64,000 nt of DNA, taken from contig CM062292.1 of NCBI GenBank assembly GCA_031216915.1, positions 70,498,956-70,562,955 of the forward strand. The letters run 5' to 3'. The notes below the pieces were generated by a model that made no database searches, was not told the origin of the DNA, and saw nothing but the letters and a program-made list of their open reading frames with translations. The stretch comes from Pictodentalium vernedei (lineage: Eukaryota > Mollusca > Scaphopoda > Dentaliida > Dentaliidae). Position numbers and translations under genes: made by a program. Shown here in pieces: positions 1-10,700 of this stretch; the stretch's first letter is position 1; the number at the start of each line of letters is the position of its first letter.

Positions 1-600
1 TTCAAAACATTTCCATCAAGTGCTTATTGAGATCACTTCGCAATAACGTTCACTAGTCTTACTTCGAGAAACACGACAGTGGGTTTGCGGATTCAAACAT
101 CACCTCTTTACACTAGTCGATTTCAGGCCTAAAATCCGCAATCGGATCTCCGTGTACGCCGTGTAAAATCGTGTACGGACGCGGATTGTTAGAATCGGCA
201 AGAGGATGATTTGGAAACGACAAAACGTTTTTTTGCTCACAATTTAACACTGAATCCTATGGGGGAAACTCATTTGCCGATTTCAGTCAAAACGGTACAT
301 GTACTGTACGTAAAATTTCTACGTTTTTTGTCACTCTTGGATACAATCAGTGATGTTTGAATCCGCAAGCGGATTCTAAAGCACCCTAAAAAAACGTTAA
401 AATCGTGTACAGGTACACGATTTTAACACTAAATCCTATGGAGGTGTACATGTACACGTACACGTACATGTACGTTGATGGTTGAATTCTCAATATACAC
501 CTACTCATATTGATTATATTGCCATCGGGTAATTCCTATCGTGCACATTATCGTTTCTTCGGAAGTTATATCTCTTTCTTGGTGGTGTTTGCGTAATTTT
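1..600. repeat. Inverted-repeat-rich non-coding stretch
   Basis: No gene is visible. A 22-base segment at 73-94 (GTTTGCGGATTCAAACATCA core) recurs inverted at about 350-371, and short GTGTAC/GTACAC-rich palindromes lie between and after them (160-180, 395-480). The motif 'aatttaacac/ttttaacac ... atcctatgg' occurs near 240 and near 420. This looks like a decayed foldback element. No target duplication was found. Confidence 0.4.
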
Positions 601-835
601 AACCCACGATGAATTTGGCCGATTTCCTTGACGGGTGGGGAGGGAGCTTTAGCCCCCATCCCTACCTTGAACCCCCCCCCCCCCCCACCATTGGCGCCAC
701 CCCCAGTACGGTGAAAATATTCAATAAACTATCAAGAATACTCTTGATATTTGCGAGATCTGGGAGGCATAATTTACAGTATATTTATCAACGCAGTTTA
801 AAACCTCGACGTAATAATGAAGAATTTGCTGTTAA

Positions 836-1069
836 CCTTTTACCCAACGTAACGTCCAAAACCGGCCTGCGCTATTCACAAAAATCGCCAATTAATTTTG
901 ATTATTTTTTCATTTTTTGTCTCAAAAACATAGGTTATGACCCCTCTTTGGAACGATCTCGTCGAGCTCGTTCCAAAGAGGAGTCATAAACTATGGTTTT
1001 GAGACAAAAAATTATTTATTCAAGAATGTGTTTTGCAGGTGTCGTCTGCTTTTCATGTTAGGTAAAGTG
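836..1069. mobile_element. MITE family A, copy 1 (TTAA-flanked, piggyBac-like)
   Basis: The element is flanked by TTAA at 832-835 and 1070-1073. Its termini read CCTTTTACCC... and ...GGTAAAGTG, variants of the family terminus CCCTTTACC. The centre is a long palindrome built on GAACGAGCTCGTCGAGCTCGTTC-like sequence inside 'gttatgacccctc'. A TTAA duplication with CCC-type termini is typical of piggyBac-type elements, so a non-autonomous piggyBac-like origin is inferred. It has no coding capacity. Confidence 0.75.
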
Positions 1070-1137
1070 TTAAACAAAGAACGATAATAGATATCTAATT
1101 GGGATCCGGTGACTTCAAACCTCTGTAGCGTCGTACA

Positions 1138-1231
1138 GTTTGTTTATTTATTTATTGGGATTTAACGACACATTCAACAGTCAGGGCTACATTGTGTTGA
1201 ACATCTTTACGGGTGGAGGAAGCCGAAGAGA
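1138..1231 (-). mobile_element. SINE S0 fragment (3' part, minus strand)
   Basis: This is the 3' part of the tRNA-derived SINE in reverse: TTTATTTATTGGGATTTAACGAC followed by the conserved 'ggtggaggaagcc' block. It is interrupted at 1231 by SINE S1 in the opposite orientation. Its continuation is at 1848-1905, and a further block is at about 2385-2455. Confidence 0.7.
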
Positions 1232-1847
1232 GGGGGCGCTGTGCTGTGGCTCAGTGGTAACGGCATTGGTGTTCTAACCGAAAGGTTCACAGTTCGATCC
1301 CCGCCAGAGATAATGCCTTAGGTAGGGCACTTAATCCCAATTGCCCACGTGGGGGCACGGTGACACCGTGTACTAAGGCGTCCTGCAAGCCGATGGTGCA
1401 CTCGTTTTCAACCAATGCTAACCCCGCTTGTGTGAAGTTAGTTGCCGTTGCTCGGTTGTTCTATAGGGTACTCCGGATTCCTCCACTCGTAAAACTGTTC
1501 GAAACGGAGTGACCATGGCTCTAGAAAGTGTCGATAAACCCCAATAAATCAATAAGTAAATAAATAGAATATACAGTACGTGGAGAGTTTATTATCACTA
1601 ACTCACCCGCAGAGTGGAGAATCCACCCAAGCAATATTTGCAAATTTGTTGCAAAGCATAACCAGCACAAGCAAAGTTTCAGCCAATGGACCTCCGGGTT
1701 AAACCCGGAGGTCCATTGGCTGAAACATTGCTTGTGTTTTTTGTCGATATGTACAAAATTTGAAAGTTATAGTATGGGTGATAACTCCACTCCGCGGGTG
1801 ATTTAGTTACAATCCACTCTCCACGTACTGTATAAATTAAATTAAGA
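1232..1847 (+). mobile_element. SINE S1, tRNA-derived, inserted in SINE S0
   Basis: The tRNA-like head has a box A-like GTGGCTCAGTGG and a box B-like GGTTCACAGTTCGATCC. A conserved body (CCCACGTGGGGGCACGGTGA, TGGTGCACTCG) and an AATAAATA-type tail follow. An 8-bp duplication CGAAGAGA flanks it at 1224-1231 and 1848-1855, showing insertion into the older minus-strand SINE S0. MITE B1 (1574-1830) lies in its tail. Transcription by RNA polymerase III from the A and B boxes is expected of the class. Confidence 0.8.
1574..1830. mobile_element. MITE family B, copy 1 (257 bp, TA-flanked)
   Basis: The terminal inverted repeat starts CAGTACGTGGAGAGT and the target duplication is TA (1572-1573, 1831-1832). 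The central hairpin is CCAATGGACCTCCGGGTT and its complement, within GTTTCAGCC/GGCTGAAAC. Copies at 9427-9683 and 40426-40682 have the same 257-bp length. TA duplication and CAGT termini point to a Tc1/mariner-type non-autonomous element. It sits in the tail of SINE S1, so it is the younger insertion. Confidence 0.85.
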
Positions 1848-1905
1848 CGAAGAGAATCACCGAGCAGTGGCAAGCAACTATCAGACGCTCCAACGTACTA
1901 ACAAG
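1848..1905 (-). mobile_element. SINE S0 fragment (middle part)
   Basis: The sequence 'gcaagcaactatcagacgctccaacgtact' matches the same block of the minus-strand SINE at about 16215-16245. It continues the copy begun at 1138 after the S1 insertion. Confidence 0.6.
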
Positions 1906-2360
1906 CCGAATTATCAGCGCTTGAAGGTGAGTAGTGCGTTTCTGCGTTAGTGATTACTTGTGTGCGTGTTAAAACGTATTGTGTCAGATCTGCCGGGGAA
2001 ATGGCATCCACCCGTCTGACTGTGATTCAACTTGCCCTCGTGTCTGGTGACTGCTTGCGTGGTTCAGTGAAGAACAGTGGGTAATCGTTCTAGTTAAACG
2101 AGCTGCTTACTAAATTTCTTCTGCCTCCAAGGTGACGATGCGTGAGCCTAGCTATTTATGCTAACCATCTTCTTGTGTCAGCATATCTAAGAGTTAGGGA
2201 GACAACCCAAATAAGCCCTAAGCTTTCTGTCGAATCCCTCCTTTAAAATGTATCTTCTCTGTTCTTATGCTGTGTAATATTGTATAATACTGAGTTTTGT
2301 ACAAGTATTCCATTTTGTATACAGCAAATGTAATATGTTCCAATAAAATTTTTTTAAACT
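1906..2360 (+). other. Possible retroposed transcript inside SINE S0
   Basis: A 455-bp non-coding stretch ends CAATAAAATTTTTTTAAA (2341-2358), that is, a polyadenylation-like signal and a short A/T tail. SINE S0 blocks lie on both sides (1848-1905 and about 2385-2455). This is what a retroposed RNA inserted in a SINE would look like, but I found no clear target duplication and do not recognise the source. Confidence 0.3.
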
Positions 2361-2384
2361 AAGTGGCGCACCACATATATACAA

Positions 2385-2455
2385 TGCGCCTGAGTACACA
2401 GCGCCAACGTACCCCAACGTGGACAATCTCGATTAAGTGTCTTGCCCAAGGACAC
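2385..2455 (-). mobile_element. SINE S0 fragment (5' half)
   Basis: 'tgagtacacagcgcc...cccaaggacac' matches the SINE body in reverse (compare 16310-16370). The copy lacks its tRNA-like head. Confidence 0.6.
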
Positions 2456-3380
2456 GGGACGTGGCGACTGGGGGGGTGGGGGGGGGGGAGGGGGGTATAC
2501 CTATTCTTATAGGTGGAAATTCGGAGGGCAAGTCATGAGTAGTTGGAAATTCTATCTATCTGGATTTTAGAGCTTCTTTTGGTGATGCTGATGTCTCCTT
2601 TACTTCCCATAATACCAACTCGGTTTCAAATCGGCAAAATTACAACTGTTACTGTTTACAACTACAGTGTACGCAATCAAGCTTCATAAGTATGCATGAT
2701 GTCAATCGGCACGAGATTTCTCTAGTACGTTATTTATCGTAATAAAAAAAACTTTTCGAAATGCACTTCAAGAAAATCACATCATGTAAAATCGTTATCA
2801 TGAGTTAATTCCATCATTCACAGTTACAATATGATGAAACATCGAAAACTGATCATTCCTGCATAAGATCTGATTTAATGTTAGGAAGGTGTGAATTGCT
2901 CAAAGTTCTCAGCTTGAGAATTTGTTTAGCACATATTCAATTCCCAGAAGAATACCAGATAGTAATAACCTAATAATTCTATCATAAATGTGTTGGCATT
3001 TCAGTTACTAGAATCAATTTTATTCCCCTACTTGACTTCATTTTTAAAATGTTTCTCGGTGGTGAATTTCCAACTAGAGGGAGGGACCCCCTCCCGGTCC
3101 CTCCCCCTTGTTGGAAATTCACTACCCTACACCCCCCCCCCCCCCCCAATCGGAAACCTCTAGCCACGTCCCTGTCAAGGACATAACTCAGTTACCTCTG
3201 GTCGGTATCGAGTCGTCGACTATTCCGTTTGAAGAGCTTCTTATTAATGTGACATTGTTCAAATTTGGTCTCAAAAAGTGAATTTATCTCAATTGATCTT
3301 AAACCCACCCACAATACTAAGGGGTCGCCAATTCAAGGACTTTAGGCGCCATGAAAATTAGCTGAATGTGAGGGAATTAA
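2456..3380. repeat. G/C-tract-bounded repeat region with internal hairpin
   Basis: No gene is visible. A G-rich run (about 2467-2502) and a C run (about 3132-3147) bracket the region. A hairpin at 3059-3127 has arms of GTGAATTTCCAAC and GTTGGAAATTCAC, with GGGAGGGA/TCCCTCCC inside. A related 'ggtggaaattc' lies next to the G run at 2512. The arrangement resembles a decayed terminal-inverted-repeat element. The family is unknown. Confidence 0.35.
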
Positions 3381-3389
3381 AAACATCAG

Positions 3390-3495
3390 CCAATGGCAAT
3401 GTCCCCACGGACGGGACATCCGTTACTTATTCCCAGATCGGTTGATAACGCATGTCGGATAAGGAACTGGGAATAAGTAACTTTTGTCACATCCC
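3390..3495. repeat. Imperfect hairpin
   Basis: The arms 'ggacatccgttacttattccca' (3414) and 'tgggaataagtaacttttgtcac' (3469) pair with interruptions. The GCCAATGG sequence at about 3392 recalls the MITE B/C core, but the rest does not match. Confidence 0.4.
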
Positions 3496-3531
3496 CAAAT
3501 TCAGCCAATCAATGTGCCTGTTTTCGTTGCA

Positions 3532-3893
3532 TGGTTATTTATTTATTGGTGTTTATGGTCACATACTTATGCACAATGGCTGATCGTGACCGTGACAGTT
3601 CTACAGTGGAGAAAGCCGGAGTACCAGGACAGAACCACCGAGCATCGACGAGCGGCTGTCTGCTCCTCAACATTCTAACTCTGCTCAAGCTCCGCTCAAG
3701 CAGGGTTACAGCGGTTGAAGACATGTGCACCGTTGACGTGCAGTACGCCTTAGTACACGGCGTCATCGTGTCCCCATATAGGCACCCGGGATAACGTGCC
3801 TTGCCCAAGGAGACAACGCGGGTCGTCCCGGACGGGGATCGAACTCGGGACCTCTAGAAGTCCAACAGTCTACCACTGAGCCACCGCGCTTCC
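3532..3893 (-). mobile_element. SINE S2, minus strand, near full length
   Basis: It reads tail to head: TTATTTATTTATTGGTG tail, the 'gtggagaaagccggagtacc' block, GACGTGCAGTACGCCTTAGTACAC, 'ttgcccaaggagacaac', then GGGGATCGAACTCGGGACC (box B in reverse) and CCACTGAGCCACCGCGCT (box A in reverse). The open frames here are SINE sequence, not genes. Confidence 0.8.
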
Positions 3894-4365
3894 GTTGCAT
3901 GATAAAAGTCAGAATAAAGGAAGTATCGATAAATAAAGATGGAGTTGTCACACTTGAACTATATAAAATTGACAGCAGTCACGAACATCCATAAAGAGCA
4001 GACAATCACACAAAAAAAAACTGATCTGAATATCTAACTATTAATCAATTTCTTTCCAAGTCGGGAATAATTAACTTCTGAGAATTGGGTTACAGTAGCG
4101 CTAAAGCTGGCATTTAATTCTCATTATCTTCCCCGTGCTTTCATTAATAGGAAATGAAATTCGATTATGCTATTTTTGGTCACAGATTATCGTGACATTC
4201 TCAAGGAAATTATTCAAAAACCCAGAGATTTACGAGTCCCATCCTGACCGTTTCCGTTGTTTGATAAAAGTTTGTAGCCGCTTTTAGCTGTTTTCATGCC
4301 TAAATAAATTCAAGCCGCTGAAATTGGATTAGATTAGATTAGATCAGATTTTCTTTTTATTCAGT
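3894..4365. other. No gene seen
   Basis: An AT-rich non-coding stretch with only a short (GATTA)n run at about 4327-4345. Nothing else is recognised. Confidence 0.5.
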
Positions 4366-4366
4366 A

Positions 4367-4825
4367 GTTTACCAACAAAGTAAAACGCATAAATACACAG
4401 AACGGAACGCGTGTGTGAAGAGTTAATCGATATGGCACGAATGCAAGCGCGGGACGATAGAACGAGAGGCCGCAGACCTGGAGTTTCATCCTTCCGTGAG
4501 GACGCAAGTGCCATATAACATTCACACATGAGTGTCGTTCTGTGTTTATTACACGCCTTCACGTCTATAAAAACAGTTATTAGGACACTCATCAATTCAT
4601 TTGACAACTATCAACAAAATGAACGCATTTTATCGGGTTAATCGATATGGCACGAGTGCCAGCGCGGAAGGATAGAACGAGAGGCTGCAAGTGCCATATC
4701 GACCAATCCATTCACACACGCGTATCGGTCTGTGTTTATTACACTCCATCACGTCTAAAATTATTAGTAGGACACTCAGCAATTCATTTGACAACTATCA
4801 ACAAAAAGAACGCATTTTATCGCCA
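4367..4825. repeat. Foldback repeat with a tandemly duplicated inner unit
   Basis: A unit beginning GTTAATCGATATGGCACGA occurs at about 4421 and again at about 4637. Each ends with a block like CAACTATCAACAAAA then GAACGCATTTTATCG. The first arm at 4367-4425 (GTAAAACGCATAAATACACAG...) is the inverse of the CTGTGTTTATTACAC block in each unit. It therefore combines foldback and direct duplication. Confidence 0.55.
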
Positions 4826-4862
4826 ACCAAATGTGCGACGGGAACCCGTGTCATTATTTGAT

Positions 4863-4925
4863 CCCCTGTGTTCCAATGTGTTCTATGTGCCTACTGGCAC
4901 ATAGAACACATTGGAAATCAGGGGA
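4863..4925. repeat. Hairpin family D, copy 1
   Basis: Arms TTCCAATGTGTTCTATGTGCC and its complement surround a short loop and are flanked by CCCCTG/CAGGGG. Related copies are at 13529-13598 and 27081-27147. Confidence 0.7.
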
Positions 4926-5690
4926 CGATTTTTAGTTATCGCTAACGATTCAAATTTGTAATTGTAGTACACGATTTGGAAAAAAATTCCAGTGAAATTT
5001 CCCTTCTTAATAAAAATAGAATCCGTCAATGATTTCTGTTCCGCACATATGTGCGGAACGGATTTTCATTTTTCGCATGGTTTAGTGTTGCTGTAGATGT
5101 GGATTTCATAGAACAGGTGGGTAATAAAAGAAGAATACATTATCAAGACGTTAGTGGTACATTACGTGACAACAACATTAAATATTAAGAGACAACATAG
5201 ACCTGTTGGCTGTCTTTCTTTCGTCGTTGTTATAAAAATAAAAAATAATAAATAACTCTTAATTCACGAAAACAATCTTCTGGAAAACACGAACAGGACA
5301 GCAGTTGTCTAAATCGTAGATGTAATATATATTCGTCTGTAGGGATACCTTGAAACCACACCGAGATTCGTCCAGATATCAAAATTGAGGTCGATTGTAC
5401 CAGGTGAGTAACCAGGCTAAAGGAAGTGGGTTGGGACAAAATAATACCTGACAACCTTTTAGTGGGTAGATATGTAAGAATGAACCTTACACGCCATATG
5501 TACCACCACTGGGAGATGTGTCCCATATTAAAGTCACGATTGGTCCATCAACGCCAAGGTCACAGATAGATGTTGACCTCTATCTGTAATCTTCTTAGCT
5601 CGATCGTGAATTTTTTATTCGACAAATCATATAGCGGTGGTACATATGTGGTGTATGCTTCATTGTGATATCTCATCCCATTAAAAAGTT
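4926..5690. other. No gene; short palindrome and half of a direct repeat
   Basis: A perfect palindrome GTTCCGCACATATGTGCGGAAC lies at about 5039-5060. The segment 5570-5685 (GTTGACCTCTATCTGT ... TTCATTGTGATAT) recurs in the same orientation at about 6050-6165, on the other side of MITE C1. Nothing coding is recognised. Confidence 0.45.
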
Positions 5691-5691
5691 A

Positions 5692-6005
5692 CAGTTAAAA
5701 CTAGAAGTCCTGTCATGAACTGTGCGCTTAACTAGGCTTAATTGCGCGTAGGAATTGCGCGCAATTGCCATACCGAATGGCATCCAAAGCACGGCAGGTT
5801 CTACTGGTTACTCATAACAAACACAGGCCATGCTTCTGCCAATGGACCTCCGGGTTACCCGGAGGTCCATTGGCTGAAGCATTGCTTATGCACAGGCCAT
5901 ATGAACAAAATTGGATAGGCTTACTATGGTCATAACGCGTAGATTAACGTACAGATCGACGTGCCATGTGTGCGCATTTCATGACAGGACTTCTAGTTTT
6001 AACTG
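5692..6005. mobile_element. MITE family C, copy 1 (314 bp, TA-flanked)
   Basis: The terminal inverted repeat is CAGTTAAAACTAGAAGTCCT and the TA duplications are at 5690-5691 and 6006-6007. The central hairpin is the same CCAATGGACCTCCGGG core as family B. Copies are at 6763-7076, 20457-20770 and 38376-38692. A Tc1/mariner-type non-autonomous origin is inferred from TA and CAGT. Confidence 0.85.
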
Positions 6006-6007
6006 TA

Positions 6008-6760
6008 TAGCTCGGACATCACCAAATTAATATACACTCTCATTTCAGGAGTTGACCTCTATCTGTGATCTTGACCTTGGTGGGACGGTCATGAATTTTG
6101 GACACGACACGCCGTTTACTGGTGGCGCATATATAAGTTGTGTGAGGTTCATTGTGATATATAAACGGATTTATGAAAATAATATTTTTGGAGGCCATCT
6201 TCATTATCTTGAGTAGCCCAAGATTTACTGCGTCGCATCAAACGGATTCGGATTCAGGATAAAAGTTGCCATAGAAAAGCAAAAAAAAACCTGTTTGTAC
6301 CGGAATATGTCCAGGCTCGACGAACCTGTGCAGGACTAATGTAAAGTATGCACGGAATGTGTGTAACAGAGAATAAAATGCTATTGTACACATTGAAAAG
6401 CAAAAACAAAACAAAAAGTGACGAGCATTAATATGCATTCTTAACCCTTTCAGACTCTAATTATTCTGACGTTCAAACGTCACTGGGAATTCTGTTTATT
6501 ACACACGCGTAACTGTATTTCTCGCGATCACATGGCTTTTAGGGGCATGCGGTAATTTTAACCAGAACGTTCTAGTGCGATACGATAAAAAGTACCCCTC
6601 GCGTGCACAAGTTCTCTCGTTAGACTGGTTCTTATAGTTTGCAGCGTTTATTGGATAATAACCAATGAGAACCATCAGCTATATTTATCTGTCGGAATTA
6701 CCTATTCTCATTACAAAATGTTGGATGCACAACTTTGCTAAAAACTATCGATAGTCATCC
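6008..6760. other. No gene seen; second half of direct repeat
   Basis: The segment 6050-6165 repeats 5570-5685. The remainder is unrecognised non-coding sequence. Confidence 0.4.
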
Positions 6761-6762
6761 TA

Positions 6763-7076
6763 CAGTTAAAACTAGAAGTCCTGTCACGAAATGCGCACAA
6801 ATAGCACGTTGCTATGCGCGTTAATGTACGTGTTATGACCTAAGTAAGGCTATCAAATTCTGTTCATATGGCCTGTGCATAAGCAATGTTTCAGCCAATG
6901 GACCTCCGGGTAACCCGGAGGTCCATTGGCAGAAACATTGCATATGTTTGCTATGAGTAACCAAGAGAACCTGCCGTGCTTTGGATGCCATTCGATATAG
7001 CAATTGCGCGCAATTCCAACGCGCAATTAAGCCTAGATAAGCGCACTACTCGTGACAGGACTTCTAGTTTCAACTG
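6763..7076. mobile_element. MITE family C, copy 2
   Basis: 314 bp, with TA at 6761-6762 and 7077-7078. The order of its asymmetric inner segments is reversed relative to copy 1, so it is inserted in the opposite orientation. The central CCTCCGGG/CCCGGAGG hairpin is intact. Confidence 0.85.
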
Positions 7077-7078
7077 TA

Positions 7079-7734
7079 GGTACATGATCTCTACCAGGAA
7101 AATGAACACTGAATCTCCACCTTTGCTTTCATTATTGAAAACCGAGAAAAGCTTAATTAATTTAGAGTAAAAATGTCCAATTTGGGTTCGATATTGGTGC
7201 CTGGCACTGGCACAGTTCCTATAGAATTTTGTGACATTTTTACCCTCAGCGCCGCGCTTGTCGACGAGTCGATACGAGTCCTACTGTGTAATCCTATTCG
7301 ATTCACACTTCGGCAATGAACCAGCACGTTTGCCAACACAACATTCTTTGAAGGTCAAGTTAATTTGTTCAAAGTAGTTCTCAGGAAGCAGGACAAAATC
7401 AATCGTGAAACTGGTTACCGCGAAGCGGAAAGACCGCCTGCGACAGTGCCTGCAGATGTCTGACAGTTAATAGTAGTACACACAGTTACTGATCACCGAT
7501 TCCACCCTTACTAGTAGTTGTAGGCCTTACTGGGTGACACCCCCCCCCCCCCCCTCCACTGCCACACTGGTTGTGGAAAGGAAATAATGTGGAAGAATGA
7601 AAAGACCGGTTTAAGAAAAACTCAGTAGTTTACATTTGTGGAACCAATGATTTTTTTACGTGTTTGTGGGCAGCGTTTTTTTGTGTGTGTGTGTGGGGGG
7701 GGGGGGGGTGCCAATGTAGTTATTGTTGTAATAC
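7079..7734. other. No gene; homopolymer tracts
   Basis: A C run (about 7540-7554) and a GT/G run (about 7682-7708) are the only notable features. An open frame that reads through the G run is not credible as a gene. Confidence 0.5.
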
Positions 7735-9010
7735 AACTAATAGGATCATCAAAAAGGCGAAGAGGGAGTACTACAGTTCTGTTATAGAGGGGTCATCTAA
7801 TACAAGGGTGCTATTCTCGCTTACCAATAGTCTCCTTGGTAAAGAATAGAAAGTCATTCTCCCAGATCATCTATGTGCTGAAGAAATTCTGGAAAAATTC
7901 AACGATTTTCGAAACTAAAATTCAAGTAATTCTGGATAGTATACCATCATGTGAACCACCAGAGTTTGATCATCTCGACATAAAAAGTGATTTTTCTAAT
8001 TTCCACTCTGTCTCAGAAGACGACATTCGAAAAAATGATTTTATCATCATCCAATAAATCCAATGATCAAGATCAAATTGCAACTTTTAAAAGAGACAAT
8101 TGATTATCTTCTGCCAGCCATAACATTTATTATATCTGCATCCCTACATGAGGGGTTTGTTCTAAACCCATTGAAAAAAGCACTTGTGACGCCATTCATC
8201 TAGAAACCATCTCTTGATCCTGACAACCTGAATAATTATCGACCAGTATCGAACCTCTCTTTCCTGTCTAAATTGTTGGAAAGGGTTGTTGCTTTACAAC
8301 TCAAAAGGCATCTGCGTGAAAATGATCTTTTAGAGCCCTTCCAGTCTGCATATAAAGCCAACCACAGTACAGAAACAGCCTTACTGCGAGTCAACAATGA
8401 TATTGCTAAATCAGTGTCTGAGGGTAAGGCTGTACTGCTTGTTCTCTTGGATTTGTCAGCAGCATTTGGCACAGTCGACCATGGTATTCTCATGCAGACA
8501 TTGACACAGCATGGCATATGTGGAGCTGTATTATCGTTTTGCATCATATCTAGAAGGTCGCAGCTGCAAATATATATCAATAAGATCGGTTCAGAAAGGA
8601 GGACGTTAAAGTGTGGTGTTCCTCGGGGCTTAGTTCTTGGACCACTCTTGTTTACTCTGTACACTTCTTCTCTCGGTCGCCGTCTTAAAAGCATGGCATA
8701 TCATATGATATGTACGCAGACGACACCCAACTGTACATCATATTCAACCCATCTGTTCCAAGTGACTGATTCACCGCAGTCAATAACATGGAAACTTGCA
8801 TAAATCTCGTGCGGGAATGGATGATAGACTTTAAATTAAAACTGAATTCTTAGTGATGTTCGCATGCCTACACCCTCTGTTACATCAATTCTGGTTGGAA
8901 ACAACATCACTATGAAAAGTGAATCGGCCAGGAATATTGGACTGATTATGGACTCAAATTTAAAACTAGACATCCCTGCACTCTCATCCCCCTCCACCAA
9001 CAACCTGCTA
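7735..9010 (+). pseudogene. Decayed non-LTR (L2/CR1-like) reverse transcriptase
   Basis: The conceptual translation carries hallmarks of non-LTR retrotransposon reverse transcriptases. A block 'IIKKAKREYYSS' lies near 7750, 'NNYRPVSNLSFLSKLLERVV' near 8230-8285, 'FQSAYKANHSTETALL' near 8340-8385, and motif A as LLDLSAAFGTVDH near 8450-8480, where family members usually have FDTVDH. 'GVPRG...LGPLLF' follows near 8620. The catalytic YADD box (8712-8723) is in a different frame, so at least one frameshift lies near 8690. There is an early stop (8201) and others follow. 'VGNNITM...ARNIGLIMDS' at about 8890-8955 matches the post-domain region of L2/CR1-type elements. The 5' part and 3' end are not recognisable. 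It is a dead copy. Confidence 0.85.
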
Positions 9011-9426
9011 ATTTTGCAGTTTTCATGGCAAGGGATTGGTATTTTCAGAACAAACTGTTCAGAGGGAGGGGAATCTTTTTATTTTTGGCAAATATCAGGG
9101 CAGTGGGCAGAGCATTTTCATGGGCTACCAGGGCAAATTCGAGGTAAGGACCTGCATTTTGATTTTGAAACAAAAATTCAGGTCAGTTTGATTGGCCAGC
9201 CCCCATTCGGGACAATCCCCAAGAAAATGTCATCCAAAAGCCTATCATTACCATATTCTACTAGTCCGCATTAAAACTACTTACTAAATGCAAATTCAAA
9301 ATAATTCAAAAATTTAAGATTAACAAGATATAGGACCAGACACGTAAATAATTATTTTTGTTTTGAACCAGATAGCAAGACAAAAATGTTGATAGAACCG
9401 TTCAGATAACGAATTGGTGAAGTATA
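9011..9426. other. No gene seen
   Basis: Probably the decayed continuation of the LINE and flanking sequence. No domain or repeat is recognised. Confidence 0.35.
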
Positions 9427-9683
9427 CAGTACGTGGAGAGTGGATTGAAACTAAAACACCCGCGGAGTGGAGTTATCACCCAAGCTACAACTTTTAAATT
9501 TTGTAAAAATCGACAAAAAACACAACCAATGTTTCAGCCAATGGACCTCCGGGTTTAACCCGGAGGTCCATTGGCTGAAACTTTGTTGGTGCCGGTTATG
9601 CTTTGCAACAAATTTGCAATTATTGCTCGGGTGGAATCTACACTCTGCTGGTGATTTAGTGCTAATACACTCTCCACGTACTG
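9427..9683. mobile_element. MITE family B, copy 2
   Basis: Exactly 257 bp between TA dinucleotides (9425-9426 and 9684-9685), with the CAGTACGTGGAGAGT terminus and the CCTCCGGGTTTAACCCGGAGG core. Confidence 0.85.
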
Positions 9684-9685
9684 TA

Positions 9686-10700
9686 ATTGTGCAAAATAAT
9701 GAAAATATTAATCAATCTTTAAAAATATTATCAACAAAAATAAGTTGGAGCTTACTGGTGAAAACAACCCCACCCCCTTTATTTCTCTTTCAGCATCTGA
9801 CAAAGACTTTTGGATTCTTATTTCTAGAGCTTTTGAGAAAATGCTGTCTGGTTAGTGATGATTGATAGTGGGGTGGGGAGGTTGTAAAGGTGTGTAAACT
9901 TGTGGAGAAAAAAGACATGACATTTTCTTGCAGTTATCGTACAATTTGTTTCTCGCTTTGTATGTAGTACATGTGGACTACCTAAAGCCTTTATTGTAAG
10001 TGCAGACCATTTCAAAAAAGGTTATCAAGACTTGAGGTAAAATAAAAAAGGCTAAATTTCAAGTCAGAAAGAGAAACTTTATATTTAACGTTGAAAAATA
10101 AAATGCTAACTTTCAAAGCCTGCTGAATTCACCCAGAATGGAATCACAAACTGCCCCAGTTACTCTTAACGATCGAATGGATGCACCGGAAGGTTAATTA
10201 TTGCACAAAAATGTCTTTTCTCGTCCAGAGTGTAATTTTGTTAAAATGCAGAAGAGATATGACGATAGCCTAATGCAAGTCAAACCGCGCTTTACTCTAG
10301 TGCCAGTTTAAAAAGCACAAAATTTAAAAAGAGCGACCAGTTCGCATCGTATTTAAATTAAAATCATTGTATATTTTCCATTCTCCGGATATAATGATGC
10401 CTGCACACACGCCTCAAAACACATTTCAGACCTCATAATTTCTGATGTTTGATGCTGAACGCAATCTTCTGATGTTTTGAGTGTTGGACCGACATTTTGT
10501 GGCGACTAAAATGAATCAACAGCGATTCTACAGGTAGCAAGGACACAAGACTGGTTCTCTGAGAAAATTGTCCGTTTCTCAGTAAAATCCTTTCAACCGT
10601 TCCAATTGTCGACTATTTAATTCAATTAGCGATTAATTACAGTGAATTCTTTTTCAGGGTTGGGTGTGTAATAAAAACAGAACCTCAATTATGTTTGAAT
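9686..10700. other. No gene seen
   Basis: About 1 kb of AT-rich sequence in which I see no gene, repeat family or strong palindrome. Confidence 0.45.

Noticed and set aside
8236..8694. 152-codon minus-strand ORF
   Set aside because: It is antisense to the LINE reverse transcriptase, which has recognisable motifs on the plus strand.
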